Source: Candidatus Zixiibacteriota bacterium
Lineage (GTDB): Bacteria; Zixibacteria; MSB-5A5; GN15; FEB-12
NCBI GenBank assembly: GCA_040752815.1
Contig: JBFMGC010000009.1
Span: forward strand, 1-64,000
Direction: 5' to 3'
DNA: 64,000 bases
The position numbers were made by a program, and so were the translations under genes. Below the pieces are notes generated by a model that did not search any database, was not told where the DNA came from, and worked only from the letters and a program-made list of their open reading frames with translations. Shown in pieces: positions 26,801 through 35,800 of the stretch (positions within the stretch are counted from its first letter, which is position 1; the number at the start of each line of letters is the position of its first letter).

Positions 26801-29800
26801 ACCGGGATACCAGGATGCGGTGAACACGATCGGCCACTGGCTGCACTATGAGTGGCAGAACGGCACCGAGGGGAATATCGACGACGACGCAGTTCAAGGG
26901 TTACCCGACCGCGAGGTGCTCGGCTCCGGATTCGAAGAGAATAACGCTTACTTCACCTTTGAGCTCGACCTGGACACGATCAACGGCAAGCATGTCGTCG
27001 CCGGCTCCGGGCGCAACGGCTGGCATACCTTCCGGGTACCGGTGCGCGATCCCGGCGTACTGGATACTGTATCAGACGGTCAGACCACGGCCAGTTGGGA
27101 GGGCGTTACCCACGTGCGCGTTTGGTTTGAGCAGGATACTACCGGCGTGGATAGCCTTGCCAGCATGGACTCGATCTGGATCGCCGACTGGGGTTTCGTG
27201 CAGTCCAACTGGACCGACACGCTCATGACGCTCACCGGCGATGCGACCAGCAAGTTCTTCGTGGCGTCCGTGTCCGAGGAGAACGGAACGTTTACACCGC
27301 CCCCGGGCGTGAAGCCGTATGTCGATCAGGTCAATAACGTCACCGAGACGCAGCGCGGCCTGGCTATGGTCTTTCAGGACCTGCTTCCGGGCGCCGAGGG
27401 CATCACGCGCAAGGATCTGCTCACCACCGAATCGTACTCCGGCTACCGACGCATGGAAATGTATGTGCACGGGGATAACTCGCTGGACCCCTCCGACAGC
27501 GTCATGCTCTACTTCCGTCTGGGGCACGACAGCGCTAACTATTACGAATTCCGCACGTATGTTGAAGCGGGCTGGTCGCCTCGCAATCACGTCAGAATCG
27601 ATTTCAACGAGATTACTGCGCTTAAAGATGCGGCCGATCGCGCTCTGCCAAACAAGCGCAGCCCGCTCGAAGATTCCACGGATGTGTATCGCGTGGTGGG
27701 CCGCCCGAATATCAATGAGATTCGGTACATCACAACGAGTGTGATGAATCACAAGGCTGATTCCACGGCCAAGGTGTCAGGCGAAATCTGGCTCGATGAG
27801 CTCCGCGTCACCGAAGTCCGCAAAGATGTGGGCACGGCGGCGCGCGTGACAGTCAACGGCTCGCTTTCAGACCTGATAAGTTACACCACGAGCTACGAGC
27901 ACAGGGATGCCTACTTCCGAGGTCTGGCGCAGGCGACCCGAGGTGGTTCGCGAAACAACCTCGGGAGCGGCGAGGAGGTCAACGATTTCAACTTTTCCGC
28001 CACGTTCAACGTGAGCCGCTTCCTGCCGCGTTCGTGGGGGGCGAGAGTCCCAGTGTCCTACTCGTACGCCCAATCGGAGAGCGTGCCGCTGCTGCGATCC
28101 AGTTCCGATGTGGTTCTGCCTCCCGAAATCCGCGAGCTGGAAAAGTCGACGTCGCGTTCAGTAAAGCTTTCGTTTTCCGAGTCTTTCGCCCGCAAGGGTG
28201 GCAATCTTCTGTTCAACGCCTTCCTGAACCGGCAGAAGTTCACGGCCTCCTATACGCGCTCTCGGCAGAAACGAATCAACAACCCGCTGCTCTTCAACGA
28301 GAATTACAACTTCCGCGCCGACTTCGACATGGGTGTGGCCAAGCCGCCCGAAGTGCCGATCTTCTTCTGGACGAAGTCGATTCCCATCCTGAAGAAGACC
28401 AGGGGATCAAAGCTGGCCCTTTATCCGCGCAAGTGGCTCTGGAACGGCGCATTCAATCGAAACCTGTCGGCCAAGGATGATGTCGACTTCAATCGCACCT
28501 CGTCGCTCAGCCGCACGATGGACGGCCGGATGGACTTCGGCTTCCAGGTATTCCCGAATCTGAGCGTCGATTACAACTTTTCGACCCGTCGTGATCTGAC
28601 CGATCCTAAGCTGGTGGTCATACGATTTCGTAACCCGAAACTCGGCCTGGAGAACAGCTACTCCCAGGGTTTCCGAACCAACTACGATCCGAAGCTGCTC
28701 AACTTCTTTACGAGCACGCTGACCTACTCGTCCAACTACAGCGATAACTACGACGCCAGCACCAGAACACGCTCGACATCGCTGACATCAAGTTGGTCGG
28801 TGACCGGCGAGTTCAAGCACATGACCCTGTTCGGTTCGGGACGCAGAAGCGCTCCCACGAGCAGGCCGGAAACACAACGGCCACAGGTTCGCGGCGAAGT
28901 GGTAGAAGAGGTGGAGAAAGAGACTCCCAAGAAACCTCCGGGCAAGCCATTCTACGAGCCAGTATTGAAGGGCCTGCGTTTCCTTACCGGATGGCTGCAA
29001 CCACTGCGCTACAGTCATAGTGAGGGTTTCAACCGGTCGATCCCTGGCGTGGCTGGGCGTCTGCCGTGGCGATACCGCCTTGGGTTCGACAAGATGGCCG
29101 AGTTCCCGATTTTGGGCACGAGACGAAACCCGTCGGCAGGGCAATCAAACAACTGGGATCTCAGCTCGGGATTCACGTTTCTTGGCGGCATTTCGACCAC
29201 AGTCGGCTACAAGAGGAGTTCCACCGAGGCGTTGACTACGGTGGGGACCGACCGTACCCGTTCGGTTACGGTCTCCTGGCCGGAGCTTAATCTCCAGGTT
29301 CGCCGGTTCACCAAGCTTCCCCTGGTCAAGAAATACGTGAATTGGTTTATTGAGGTGTTCTCGCCGCGCACGGCCTTCTCGCGTCAGGTCAAAACCAGCG
29401 AAAACCTCGATCACGGATTCATCACCAGCCGCAGCGAGTCTATCAACCGCAGCCCGCTCCTGTCGCTCAACCTGAAGCTGTTCAAGAAGCTGTCGGTATC
29501 GAGTTCTTACGGCGTCAACAGGACCGTCGAGGAGAAGTTCAACAACTCCACCGGCGCACCCGAATCCGAGACCCACACTACCAAAAAGACCGTCGGCGTG
29601 ACCACTAAATTCGCGTTCTCCGCGCCGGGCGGAATCTCCATCCCGCTTCTGGGCAAAGTGAAATTCAAATCGCTCGTGTCTATTGACATGTCTGTTCAAT
29701 ACAGCTCGAACCTCGTGGAAACCTCCCGGCGCGGCGGCAAATTCGTGCCGTTCACGAACACGTCGAGCTTCTCCGCCTCGCCGGTCATCTCGTACACCTT

Positions 29801-29915
29801 TTCCAACCAAATTCGCGGCGGTCTCACGGCGCGCTGGCAGGACACGAACGACGTTCAGAGACACCGCAAGAGCCACGTGCGCGAGATCCAGCTATGGACC
29901 GAGATACACTTCTAA
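23832..29915 (+). CDS. sprA: SprA, giant type IX secretion outer-membrane translocon
   Basis: 2027 residues, within the range of SprA proteins (over 2000). Signal peptide 1-25 ends LSYA with Gln26 as predicted first mature residue. SprA-type blocks are visible: a repeated N-terminal domain ending around NNRTDTKIPDGKIDPFADVFREDWGLIIFP, then RPNPNVDGAAYVDDFESAVEL, and a long second half of alternating amphipathic beta strands. Known SprA forms a 36-strand barrel that exports T9SS cargo. No other T9SS gene (porV, gldKLMN, porU) is in the window. The next gene is a glutaminyl-cyclase homologue. Confidence 0.93.
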   Translation: MSVRSHTKAVLILVALLLRGGLSYAQVEGIGFQARLEMRSMVVSPYEAPDDRFSAALYPLTYPVLSGQLLYVPKAEEKSDFDAGAISFGTRMHGGVDLVPVSVDARRFYERRTAYNISERWEGFALNSLVQSQRQGKRDGLSIGVNLPKRFDQMFGEGGANLRVSGYRRISFSGRSQWDDAAGSGIRRQSKFPALNMEQISRFTIQGTIGTKITVSVSQDNQTDIPLANRLILRYKGDEDDILKTIEAGNTTLNIPNTRFVGYSQSIAGLFGIKTEARLGNFGLTAIASQEKGSSESATVSATGEENAEPVRDYQYQEGRIFDLAYPGEIGRYDSVRVFVYEEETDQRNPVAEKMYLENGPLDPNGTYNTSDQLMSEVQQDQFELLYGQDTTRCPVALVFYNGRRRAIGVRMFIQRFSSPGNPTGVIDTIGYTDPAETDTLRIIQPLSKNIVPDNPAWNLMWRNCYRIPKNVKIEDIDIRVFKGLPGREGTSSSLDYQKVDDVAEDPYIQILGLDQWNNNRTDTKIPDGKIDPFADVFREDWGLIIFPEREPFNSNRVFVDATGNRSDTLVEKVSSIYRYASPKEKTDNSKYYLWLSTKARSASIRLGRANVIEGSERVTLNGRPLVKGKDYEISYDLGQVTLLTDEATDPNSDVRVEFQYAPFMALQKKTLLGMRAEYEHSENLKLGTTVLYKSDKAQERKPRVGQETSKASVYDFDMSFALNPKFITKAVDALPFIDAEADSRIRVTAEVAQSRPNPNVDGAAYVDDFESAVELLSLGNVRTNWTLASAPVDVDTSSDAWARGTIRWHNPPAISREEVYEGETVAGQGALQPLRLIFRPRGYKFFGPSETPCADSMPSKSWGGIMRSFENRVDRKRVQLFEVRAKGGKGKLHFDFGRISEDINGNGKNEDEDWFPENRSLDVIPGSGINEDTGLDSLLDPAEIDACGRPYDVAINPDPAADNWWYEYKGKGAGGGTSRPPVPLSVWNLPGYQDAVNTIGHWLHYEWQNGTEGNIDDDAVQGLPDREVLGSGFEENNAYFTFELDLDTINGKHVVAGSGRNGWHTFRVPVRDPGVLDTVSDGQTTASWEGVTHVRVWFEQDTTGVDSLASMDSIWIADWGFVQSNWTDTLMTLTGDATSKFFVASVSEENGTFTPPPGVKPYVDQVNNVTETQRGLAMVFQDLLPGAEGITRKDLLTTESYSGYRRMEMYVHGDNSLDPSDSVMLYFRLGHDSANYYEFRTYVEAGWSPRNHVRIDFNEITALKDAADRALPNKRSPLEDSTDVYRVVGRPNINEIRYITTSVMNHKADSTAKVSGEIWLDELRVTEVRKDVGTAARVTVNGSLSDLISYTTSYEHRDAYFRGLAQATRGGSRNNLGSGEEVNDFNFSATFNVSRFLPRSWGARVPVSYSYAQSESVPLLRSSSDVVLPPEIRELEKSTSRSVKLSFSESFARKGGNLLFNAFLNRQKFTASYTRSRQKRINNPLLFNENYNFRADFDMGVAKPPEVPIFFWTKSIPILKKTRGSKLALYPRKWLWNGAFNRNLSAKDDVDFNRTSSLSRTMDGRMDFGFQVFPNLSVDYNFSTRRDLTDPKLVVIRFRNPKLGLENSYSQGFRTNYDPKLLNFFTSTLTYSSNYSDNYDASTRTRSTSLTSSWSVTGEFKHMTLFGSGRRSAPTSRPETQRPQVRGEVVEEVEKETPKKPPGKPFYEPVLKGLRFLTGWLQPLRYSHSEGFNRSIPGVAGRLPWRYRLGFDKMAEFPILGTRRNPSAGQSNNWDLSSGFTFLGGISTTVGYKRSSTEALTTVGTDRTRSVTVSWPELNLQVRRFTKLPLVKKYVNWFIEVFSPRTAFSRQVKTSENLDHGFITSRSESINRSPLLSLNLKLFKKLSVSSSYGVNRTVEEKFNNSTGAPESETHTTKKTVGVTTKFAFSAPGGISIPLLGKVKFKSLVSIDMSVQYSSNLVETSRRGGKFVPFTNTSSFSASPVISYTFSNQIRGGLTARWQDTNDVQRHRKSHVREIQLWTEIHF

Positions 29916-29925
29916 TCCTTTTGCG

Positions 29926-29953
29926 TTGACTTGATCCCCACTCTCGCTCAAAT
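29926..29953 (+). promoter_or_regulatory. Predicted promoter of the glutaminyl-cyclase-like gene, leaderless
   Basis: TTGACT (29926-29931), 16-nt spacer, TCAAAT (29948-29953), then seven bases to ATG 29961. The spacing is the same as at recG. It supports ATG 29961 rather than TTG 29931, which lies inside the -35. Confidence 0.45.
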
Positions 29954-29960
29954 TGCCTCC

Positions 29961-30884
29961 ATGCTGCGTCTTGCGTTGGTTTCACTCGGCTCTGCCTTAC
30001 TTGCCCTGGGGTGTTCCGAACCGGTAACGCCGCCCCCCTTCCAGGGGGACCGAGCCATGCGCTACCTCAAGGACCAGGTTGCCTTAGGGCCGCGCGTGCC
30101 CGGTACGGAAAGTTCGGCCCGCTTCCGCGAGATGGCCTACCGCCATTTCCGGGCATGCGGATTCGAGGTCGATTCGCAGAGGTTTGTCGTGTTCGATCCG
30201 TACACATCTGTAGACACTCCGATGGTGAACATTATCGCTCGGTATCGTGGGCGTCCGTATGATCCCACCGCGATCCTGTTGTGGGCGCACTATGATTGTC
30301 GTCCACGAACGGACTTTCCTTCCGATTCAACTAAACGCGATGTGCCTATCGATGGCGCCAACGACGGCGCGTCGGGTGTGGCCCTGCTCATGGAACTTGC
30401 CAACCTGATCGCCGAGAATCCGGCACCGTCGAACATTGACATCGTACTGGGCGACGGCGAGGACTGGGGGAAGAGCGGCGATGTCGACCGCTACCTCCTG
30501 GGGGCGCGCGAGTTTGCGCGGCGGTCGATTCGTGACAAGTATCGCTTTGCCATTGTCATCGATCTCATCGGCGATACCTACCAGCAAATCTACCGGGAAG
30601 AGTACACGGAACATTATTACAAAGAAATCAACGATATGATCTGGCGTGCCGCCAAAGAAGTCGGCGTTCAGACACTTATCGACGAGGTGCGCCACACCAT
30701 CCAGGATGATCATCTGCCGCTCGGCGGGGCGGGGGTGCCGACCGCGTTGCTGATTGACTTCGATTACAAATACTGGCATACTGAGCACGACACGCCCGAC
30801 AAGTGCTCGCCCGAGTCGCTCGCGAATGTGGGGCGGGTTCTGACGTATATTGTATACAACGAATCGTTATGGCCGAAAAAGTAA
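29961..30884 (+). CDS. M28-family glutaminyl cyclase-like lipoprotein
   Basis: 307 residues from ATG 29961. Lipoprotein-like signal with Cys18 (LLALGCSEP). The single-zinc ligands of animal-type (type II) glutaminyl cyclase can be read: D135 in GANDGAS, E167 in GDGEDWG, H273 in YWHTEHDT, together with DLIGD and QDDHLPL. In two-zinc M28 aminopeptidases more His/Asp ligands are expected, so cyclase is preferred. It would convert N-terminal Gln of exported proteins to pyroglutamate. Position directly after sprA and overlap of 16 nt with selA suggest co-transcription. Confidence 0.85.
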   Translation: MLRLALVSLGSALLALGCSEPVTPPPFQGDRAMRYLKDQVALGPRVPGTESSARFREMAYRHFRACGFEVDSQRFVVFDPYTSVDTPMVNIIARYRGRPYDPTAILLWAHYDCRPRTDFPSDSTKRDVPIDGANDGASGVALLMELANLIAENPAPSNIDIVLGDGEDWGKSGDVDRYLLGAREFARRSIRDKYRFAIVIDLIGDTYQQIYREEYTEHYYKEINDMIWRAAKEVGVQTLIDEVRHTIQDDHLPLGGAGVPTALLIDFDYKYWHTEHDTPDKCSPESLANVGRVLTYIVYNESLWPKK

Positions 30885-32245
30885 TCCGGACACTCCGCGA
30901 CTTCCCGGCGATCGAAACTCTGCTGCAGTCCGAGACGATAGCCCCTGAATTGGCCCGCGTGCCCAGGCCAATCGCCGCGGAAATCGTTAGAACCGTGGTG
31001 TCCGAACAAAAGGAGCGATTCGATGCCGGCCAGAGCGAACTGGCCGAATCGTCGTTGATTGACGCAATCAAAGGCGCATTGCGGGACGAGGCCGCCTCGA
31101 GAATGACGCGTGTCATCAATGCCACCGGCATTGTCGTGCATACGAACTTGGGACGCGCTCCGCTGTCTCAGGCCATCTTTCGCGAGCTGGAAAAGACCGC
31201 AGTCGGTTACTGCAACATTGAGTTTGGTCTTTCATCGGGCAAGCGCGGCGGGCGGGGCGTCGCCTGCGAACGGTACCTGGCGGCTCTTGCCGGGGCAGAG
31301 GCGGGAACTGTGGTCAATAACAACGCCGCGGCCCTCTTTCTGATTCTGAACACCCTTGCGAATCGCAAGAACGTTGTCATCTCGCGTGGGGAACTGGTTC
31401 AGATCGGCGGCGGGTTTCGCATACCGGATATACTCAAGCGATCAGGGGCGAGGCTGGTTGAGGTCGGCACCACCAATGTCACCACGCTTGCCGACTACGA
31501 CAAGGCCGTTGACGACAAAACGGCCCTTATCCTCAAAGTCCACAAGAGCAACTTCGTGCAGGCCGGTTTCACTCAGGAGGTCGATCTCAGGGCGCTCGTT
31601 GCTTTGGGCCGGAAACGCGGGATACCCGTAGTCAACGATCTGGGAAGCGGTACCTTCGTCGCCACGCGCGAGCTGCTCGGCTACGCCGAGCCGACCGTGC
31701 AGGGGTCGGTACGCGATGGCGCAGCCCTCACTTGCTTCTCCGGAGACAAGATGCTTGGCGGGGTGCAGGCCGGGCTTATTGTCGGACAGCGGGACCTCGT
31801 GTCCAAAGTAAAGAAGAACCCGCTTTTTCGGACGGTCCGAGTTGACAAGATTGTCTTTTCCGTGCTGGAGGGATTGCTCGAAGCGCATCTCAACGACACG
31901 TATCGTGATAGAGTGAAACTTTGGCAGATCCTCGCGCGCCCAACAGACGAGCTTCGAGCCATGGCCATGAATGTGCTCGCCCGGTGCGGGACGCCGGCTG
32001 ACGTCACCGTGGAGGACACCTCCGCTTTCATCGGGGGCGGCGCGATGCCCGAACAAAGCCTGCCGTCAGTGGGTCTGGTCTTTTCGCCGGTTCGCAGCGC
32101 GAATCAGTTAATGACTGCCTTTCGCGGACAACAGCCGCCTGTTATCGGCCGGATCGACACCGACCGCTTCATTCTCGACTTCAAAGCCATCGACTCAGAA
32201 GATCTGGTCCATATCGTGAGCGCCATTCAGCGGGTCCTGAAATAG
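30869..32245 (+). CDS. selA: SelA, selenocysteine synthase
   Basis: 458 residues from ATG 30869; earlier in-frame starts lie inside the cyclase gene. PLP-dependent: Lys294 in CFSGDKMLGGVQAG aligns with the catalytic lysine of E. coli SelA (K295). N-terminal helical domain (LRDFPAIETLLQ) and INATGIVVHTNLGRAPLS are diagnostic. Converts seryl-tRNA-Sec to selenocysteyl-tRNA-Sec using selenophosphate. selB follows after 15 nt; the cognate tRNA is at 20 kb. selD is not in the window. Confidence 0.97.
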   Translation: MAEKVIRTLRDFPAIETLLQSETIAPELARVPRPIAAEIVRTVVSEQKERFDAGQSELAESSLIDAIKGALRDEAASRMTRVINATGIVVHTNLGRAPLSQAIFRELEKTAVGYCNIEFGLSSGKRGGRGVACERYLAALAGAEAGTVVNNNAAALFLILNTLANRKNVVISRGELVQIGGGFRIPDILKRSGARLVEVGTTNVTTLADYDKAVDDKTALILKVHKSNFVQAGFTQEVDLRALVALGRKRGIPVVNDLGSGTFVATRELLGYAEPTVQGSVRDGAALTCFSGDKMLGGVQAGLIVGQRDLVSKVKKNPLFRTVRVDKIVFSVLEGLLEAHLNDTYRDRVKLWQILARPTDELRAMAMNVLARCGTPADVTVEDTSAFIGGGAMPEQSLPSVGLVFSPVRSANQLMTAFRGQQPPVIGRIDTDRFILDFKAIDSEDLVHIVSAIQRVLK

Positions 32246-32260
32246 GGGGAGCTCGTCTCA

Positions 32261-34150
32261 ATGATCGTTATCGGCACGGCCGGTCATATCGACCACGGCA
32301 AGTCCTCGATAGTCAAACGGCTCACCGGCACCGACCCTGACCGCCTCCCCGAGGAAAAGGCGCGCGGGATGACTATCGATCTCGGCTTTGCCTTTTATCA
32401 CACACCGGACGGGCAGACACTTGCCCTTGTGGACGTACCCGGGCACGAGAGATTCGTCAAGAACATGATCGCCGGCGCAGGCGGGATTGACAGCGTCATG
32501 CTTGTCGTTGCTGCCGATGACGGTTGGATGCCGCAGTCGGAGGAGCATTTTCAGATCACGCGGCTCCTGGGAGTGCGCCACGGTTTTGTGGTGATCAACA
32601 AGATCGACCTGGTCGAGCCGGACTGGCTGGAACTCCTGGAGCAGGAAGTCAGTCAGAAGCTGACCGGCTCGTTTCTTGACAGCGCGCGGACTTTCAGAGT
32701 TTCCGCCGAAACGGGAGCCGGGTTCGACCATCTTAGGGCGTATCTTGATGAACTGACGGACCGTCTGGAATCGCGAAAAGACATCGGCAAGGCGCGCCTG
32801 GCTATCGACCGGTCGTTTATCCGTCCGGGCATGGGGGGAGTTGTTACCGGCACTCTGCGCGGAGGGAAACTGACAATGGGGCAGCCTGTGGGCGTTTGGC
32901 CGGCGATGATTACAGCCCGGGTGCGCACACTGCAGTCAAGGGGCTACGACGTTGACACCGCCGTCCCGGGGCAGCGCACGGCAGTCTCGCTTACCGGCGT
33001 GGATCGCGAGCATCTCGTGCGCGGAGGAGTGATTTCCGACCGCACCGACCTGACTTTCTTTCGGGATCACCCCGTGTTGGCGCTATCGGTGGAGGTGTTG
33101 CATAACGCCGCCGTCCCGCTGGACGACCGCCGCCGTGTCCTGATCATCGTGGGCACCACCGAGGTCGAGGGGGAGGTGCGGCTGTATGATCGCAAGTCAC
33201 TCGGTGCGGGCCAGACTGGATTGGTCTTCTTCGTGCCGGATAGCCCGGTCTACGCGCTTGTGGGCGACCGGTTGGTGCTCAGGCTGCCTTCGCCGATGAT
33301 CACGCTCGGTGGGGGCGCAGTGCTGGATCATCTGGCCGCAGCTCCCCGACGGAAAGAGCTGGATCGTCTTGGCTATCTGCAAAACAGGATGACCCCGACT
33401 CTCGAGGCCCTGATCCTGTCCGAACTGTGCAAGAAAACATTCGAGCACGTTGATACGCTTCTCGAATCGGCCGACCTCGCAAAAAGCGATATCAAGACTG
33501 GAGTAGAGAAGCTGATACGGGAGCGGCGCGTGAGCAGCTTTGGTGCGTATTTGTATTCTACAGAGCGGCTGCAAGTCGTTTCAAAGAACGTCACGGATGT
33601 GTTCCGAAGAGAACTGGAAGACAAACCGCACTTGAAGGGGCTTTCGCGGACCGATCTCGAGCGCCTGCTCAGCCAGTACGGCGAGGCAATCCCCGTCGTG
33701 CTCGATTATCTCGTCGATCAGGGTCAGCTCGAAGTACGTGGCGATCTGTACGACCTCGCCGGGCGCGGGATGAGCCTGAAGGGAGTGATCAAGCAGGCCC
33801 ACGACGAGATAATCGCCCGTCTGGGCAAGCAGCCGTTCGATCCGCCGTCGTTAACTGATCTGGCCTCGGGTGGCAAGGTGCATCAGCAGGCGATCAAGTA
33901 CATAATAGAATCAGGCGAGGGGTATAAGTGCGGCTCGGATTTTATATTCCTGGCCGATGCCTGGGCGCAGATTGTCGCATTCGTGCGGGAGCATCTCAGC
34001 CGCAACGAACGGTTGACGGTGGCAGATCTCAGGGACAAGTTTGGCTTTACGCGCAAGTTCGGAATCCCTATCCTGGAAGAGCTCGACCGTCTCGGCCTGA
34101 CCGCCCGCGAGGGTGACTATCGCGTGAAAGGGAAAAAGTTTGAAACGTAA
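32261..34150 (+). CDS. selB: SelB, selenocysteine-specific elongation factor
   Basis: 629 residues, standard length. GTPase motifs: GHIDHGKS (8-15), DVPGHE (58-63), NKID (~112). EF-Tu-like domains 2 and 3 follow to ~350, then the C-terminal winged-helix domains (e.g. [72 protein letters not shown]) that bind the SECIS hairpin of selenoprotein mRNAs. Delivers Sec-tRNA-Sec to UGA. Overlaps the amidohydrolase gene by 11 nt. Confidence 0.97.
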   Translation: MIVIGTAGHIDHGKSSIVKRLTGTDPDRLPEEKARGMTIDLGFAFYHTPDGQTLALVDVPGHERFVKNMIAGAGGIDSVMLVVAADDGWMPQSEEHFQITRLLGVRHGFVVINKIDLVEPDWLELLEQEVSQKLTGSFLDSARTFRVSAETGAGFDHLRAYLDELTDRLESRKDIGKARLAIDRSFIRPGMGGVVTGTLRGGKLTMGQPVGVWPAMITARVRTLQSRGYDVDTAVPGQRTAVSLTGVDREHLVRGGVISDRTDLTFFRDHPVLALSVEVLHNAAVPLDDRRRVLIIVGTTEVEGEVRLYDRKSLGAGQTGLVFFVPDSPVYALVGDRLVLRLPSPMITLGGGAVLDHLAAAPRRKELDRLGYLQNRMTPTLEALILSELCKKTFEHVDTLLESADLAKSDIKTGVEKLIRERRVSSFGAYLYSTERLQVVSKNVTDVFRRELEDKPHLKGLSRTDLERLLSQYGEAIPVVLDYLVDQGQLEVRGDLYDLAGRGMSLKGVIKQAHDEIIARLGKQPFDPPSLTDLASGGKVHQQAIKYIIESGEGYKCGSDFIFLADAWAQIVAFVREHLSRNERLTVADLRDKFGFTRKFGIPILEELDRLGLTAREGDYRVKGKKFET

Positions 34151-35720
34151 GATCGTCTACTTCAACGGCCGATTCCTGACCCAGGCCGACGGGCTGATGA
34201 TCAATTCGATGGCTGTTGCGCATGACGAGATCGTTGCTGTCGGCAACAACCTCCACCGCGACCGTGACTGGCGAGGCTACTCCAAAATCGATCTCCACGG
34301 TTACACGGTCGTGCCGGGGCTAGTCGACGCACACACGCACTTCTATCTGTTCGTCAAATCACTCGCTGAGGTATCCTTGAGCGGTATCGACTCTCTGGAC
34401 AAGTGTCTGGTCAAAATCGAGACCTTCGCCCAGTCGCTGCCGCGCCGCCAGTGGCTCATAGGCGCCGGGCTGTTTGTAGAGGGATTCGCGCGCCGTATCG
34501 AACCTGATCGATACATGCTGGACAAAGTCAGCGGCGGCAGGCCGGCGTTCATATTCTATAAAGACACTCATACCGCCTGGGTGAACACACGGGCGCTCGA
34601 GGTGGCGCGTATCGACGCCCGAACTCCGGATCCGCCCGGTGGGCGAATCGAGCGCCTGCCCGACGGTTCCCCGTCCGGCATACTTCGCGAAGCTCCGGCA
34701 TATCTTCGGTTATTTCGCTCCGTTCCACCGCCGTCGCGAAGGCTGATCGACCGCTTTCACAAAAAGGCTTTGGAGGTGGCGTACCGCAAGGGCGTGACCG
34801 GCGTTCACTCGTTCGACAGCCCCGATGGGTTCGCTTACCTGTCCGATCTCGCTGCGAAGAACAAGATCGGTCTGCGCATCAATTACTATCCTCCGGCCGC
34901 CATGATGGAGCATCTAGAGCGGACCAACACCCGCTACGGCACCGGAACGCCGTTCTTCCGTATCGCCGGTGTGAAAATATTCGCCGACGGTTCACTCGGC
35001 AGCCAGACCGCGCTCTGCTTCCACAAGTATCGCGGCAGTGAGGATAACTACGGTATCGAAGTCACGTCGCCGCCGGAAATAGCTCGCCTGATTCGCCGTG
35101 CATCTGGCCTTGGTATGCCTTGCGCTATACATGCCATCGGCGACCGGGCGATTGCCAACGTACTTGATGCGGTCGAATTCTCCGGGCGACCTGGGGGCCG
35201 CCATCGCATCGAGCACCTTCAGTTGGTGCGACGCAAAGACCTGGCCCGGGTGAAACGGCTTGGTATTGTCGCCTCGATGCAGCCGTCGCACTGCCCCGCA
35301 GACATCGCCATGGTCCGCCGTTACTGGCCGGACCAAAGCGCCAACGCCTACGTATTTCGCACGGTTTTGGACAAGGGGATCCCCTTGGCATTTGGGTCGG
35401 ACGCCCCGATCGAGCCGCTCGATCCGATCGCCGGAATTGCGGCGGCCGTGCGGCGGGCGAATCCGGGCAGCCGCGATATCTTCCACCCGGAGCAGCGGAT
35501 ATACGCCACGGAAGGGCTCCAGGCGTACACAGTCGGATCGGCCTACGCCTGCGGGCAGGAGGACTGCCGCGGCCGCCTGCTTCCGGGATATCCGGCCGAT
35601 TTTGTCGTTCTCGACCGCGATATTACCAGAATCGCCCCGGCCCGTATCTACGACACCACGGTCCTGGCTACCGTACTGGACGGAATTGTCCGCTATCAGG
35701 ACCCGTCGCTGAAGTGGTGA
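34140..35720 (+). CDS. Amidohydrolase family protein (YtcJ-like)
   Basis: 526 residues from TTG 34140. Amidohydrolase-3 type: VVPGLVDAHTHFY (metal His pair), MPCAIHAIGDRAI, RIEHLQLV, and FGSDAPIEPLDPIAGI near the C-terminus. Such metal-dependent hydrolases act on amide or related bonds; the substrate is unknown. Starts within the 3' end of selB, so it belongs to the selAB transcript, though a functional link to selenium is not implied. Confidence 0.88.
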   Translation: MKRKIVYFNGRFLTQADGLMINSMAVAHDEIVAVGNNLHRDRDWRGYSKIDLHGYTVVPGLVDAHTHFYLFVKSLAEVSLSGIDSLDKCLVKIETFAQSLPRRQWLIGAGLFVEGFARRIEPDRYMLDKVSGGRPAFIFYKDTHTAWVNTRALEVARIDARTPDPPGGRIERLPDGSPSGILREAPAYLRLFRSVPPPSRRLIDRFHKKALEVAYRKGVTGVHSFDSPDGFAYLSDLAAKNKIGLRINYYPPAAMMEHLERTNTRYGTGTPFFRIAGVKIFADGSLGSQTALCFHKYRGSEDNYGIEVTSPPEIARLIRRASGLGMPCAIHAIGDRAIANVLDAVEFSGRPGGRHRIEHLQLVRRKDLARVKRLGIVASMQPSHCPADIAMVRRYWPDQSANAYVFRTVLDKGIPLAFGSDAPIEPLDPIAGIAAAVRRANPGSRDIFHPEQRIYATEGLQAYTVGSAYACGQEDCRGRLLPGYPADFVVLDRDITRIAPARIYDTTVLATVLDGIVRYQDPSLKW

Positions 35721-35747
35721 AGCCGCACACTATTACTTGCTTTTGAA

Positions 35748-35776
35748 TTGACTTGCCGCCGGGGGGTAATGATATT
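35748..35776 (+). promoter_or_regulatory. Predicted promoter of the NfeD-slipin operon
   Basis: TTGACT (35748-35753), 17-nt spacer, GATATT (35771-35776). Unlike the leaderless cases, a leader of ~18 nt with AGAGGAG precedes ATG 35801. Confidence 0.45.
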
Positions 35777-35800
35777 AAGTGGTTCAGAGGAGCCACTCCC

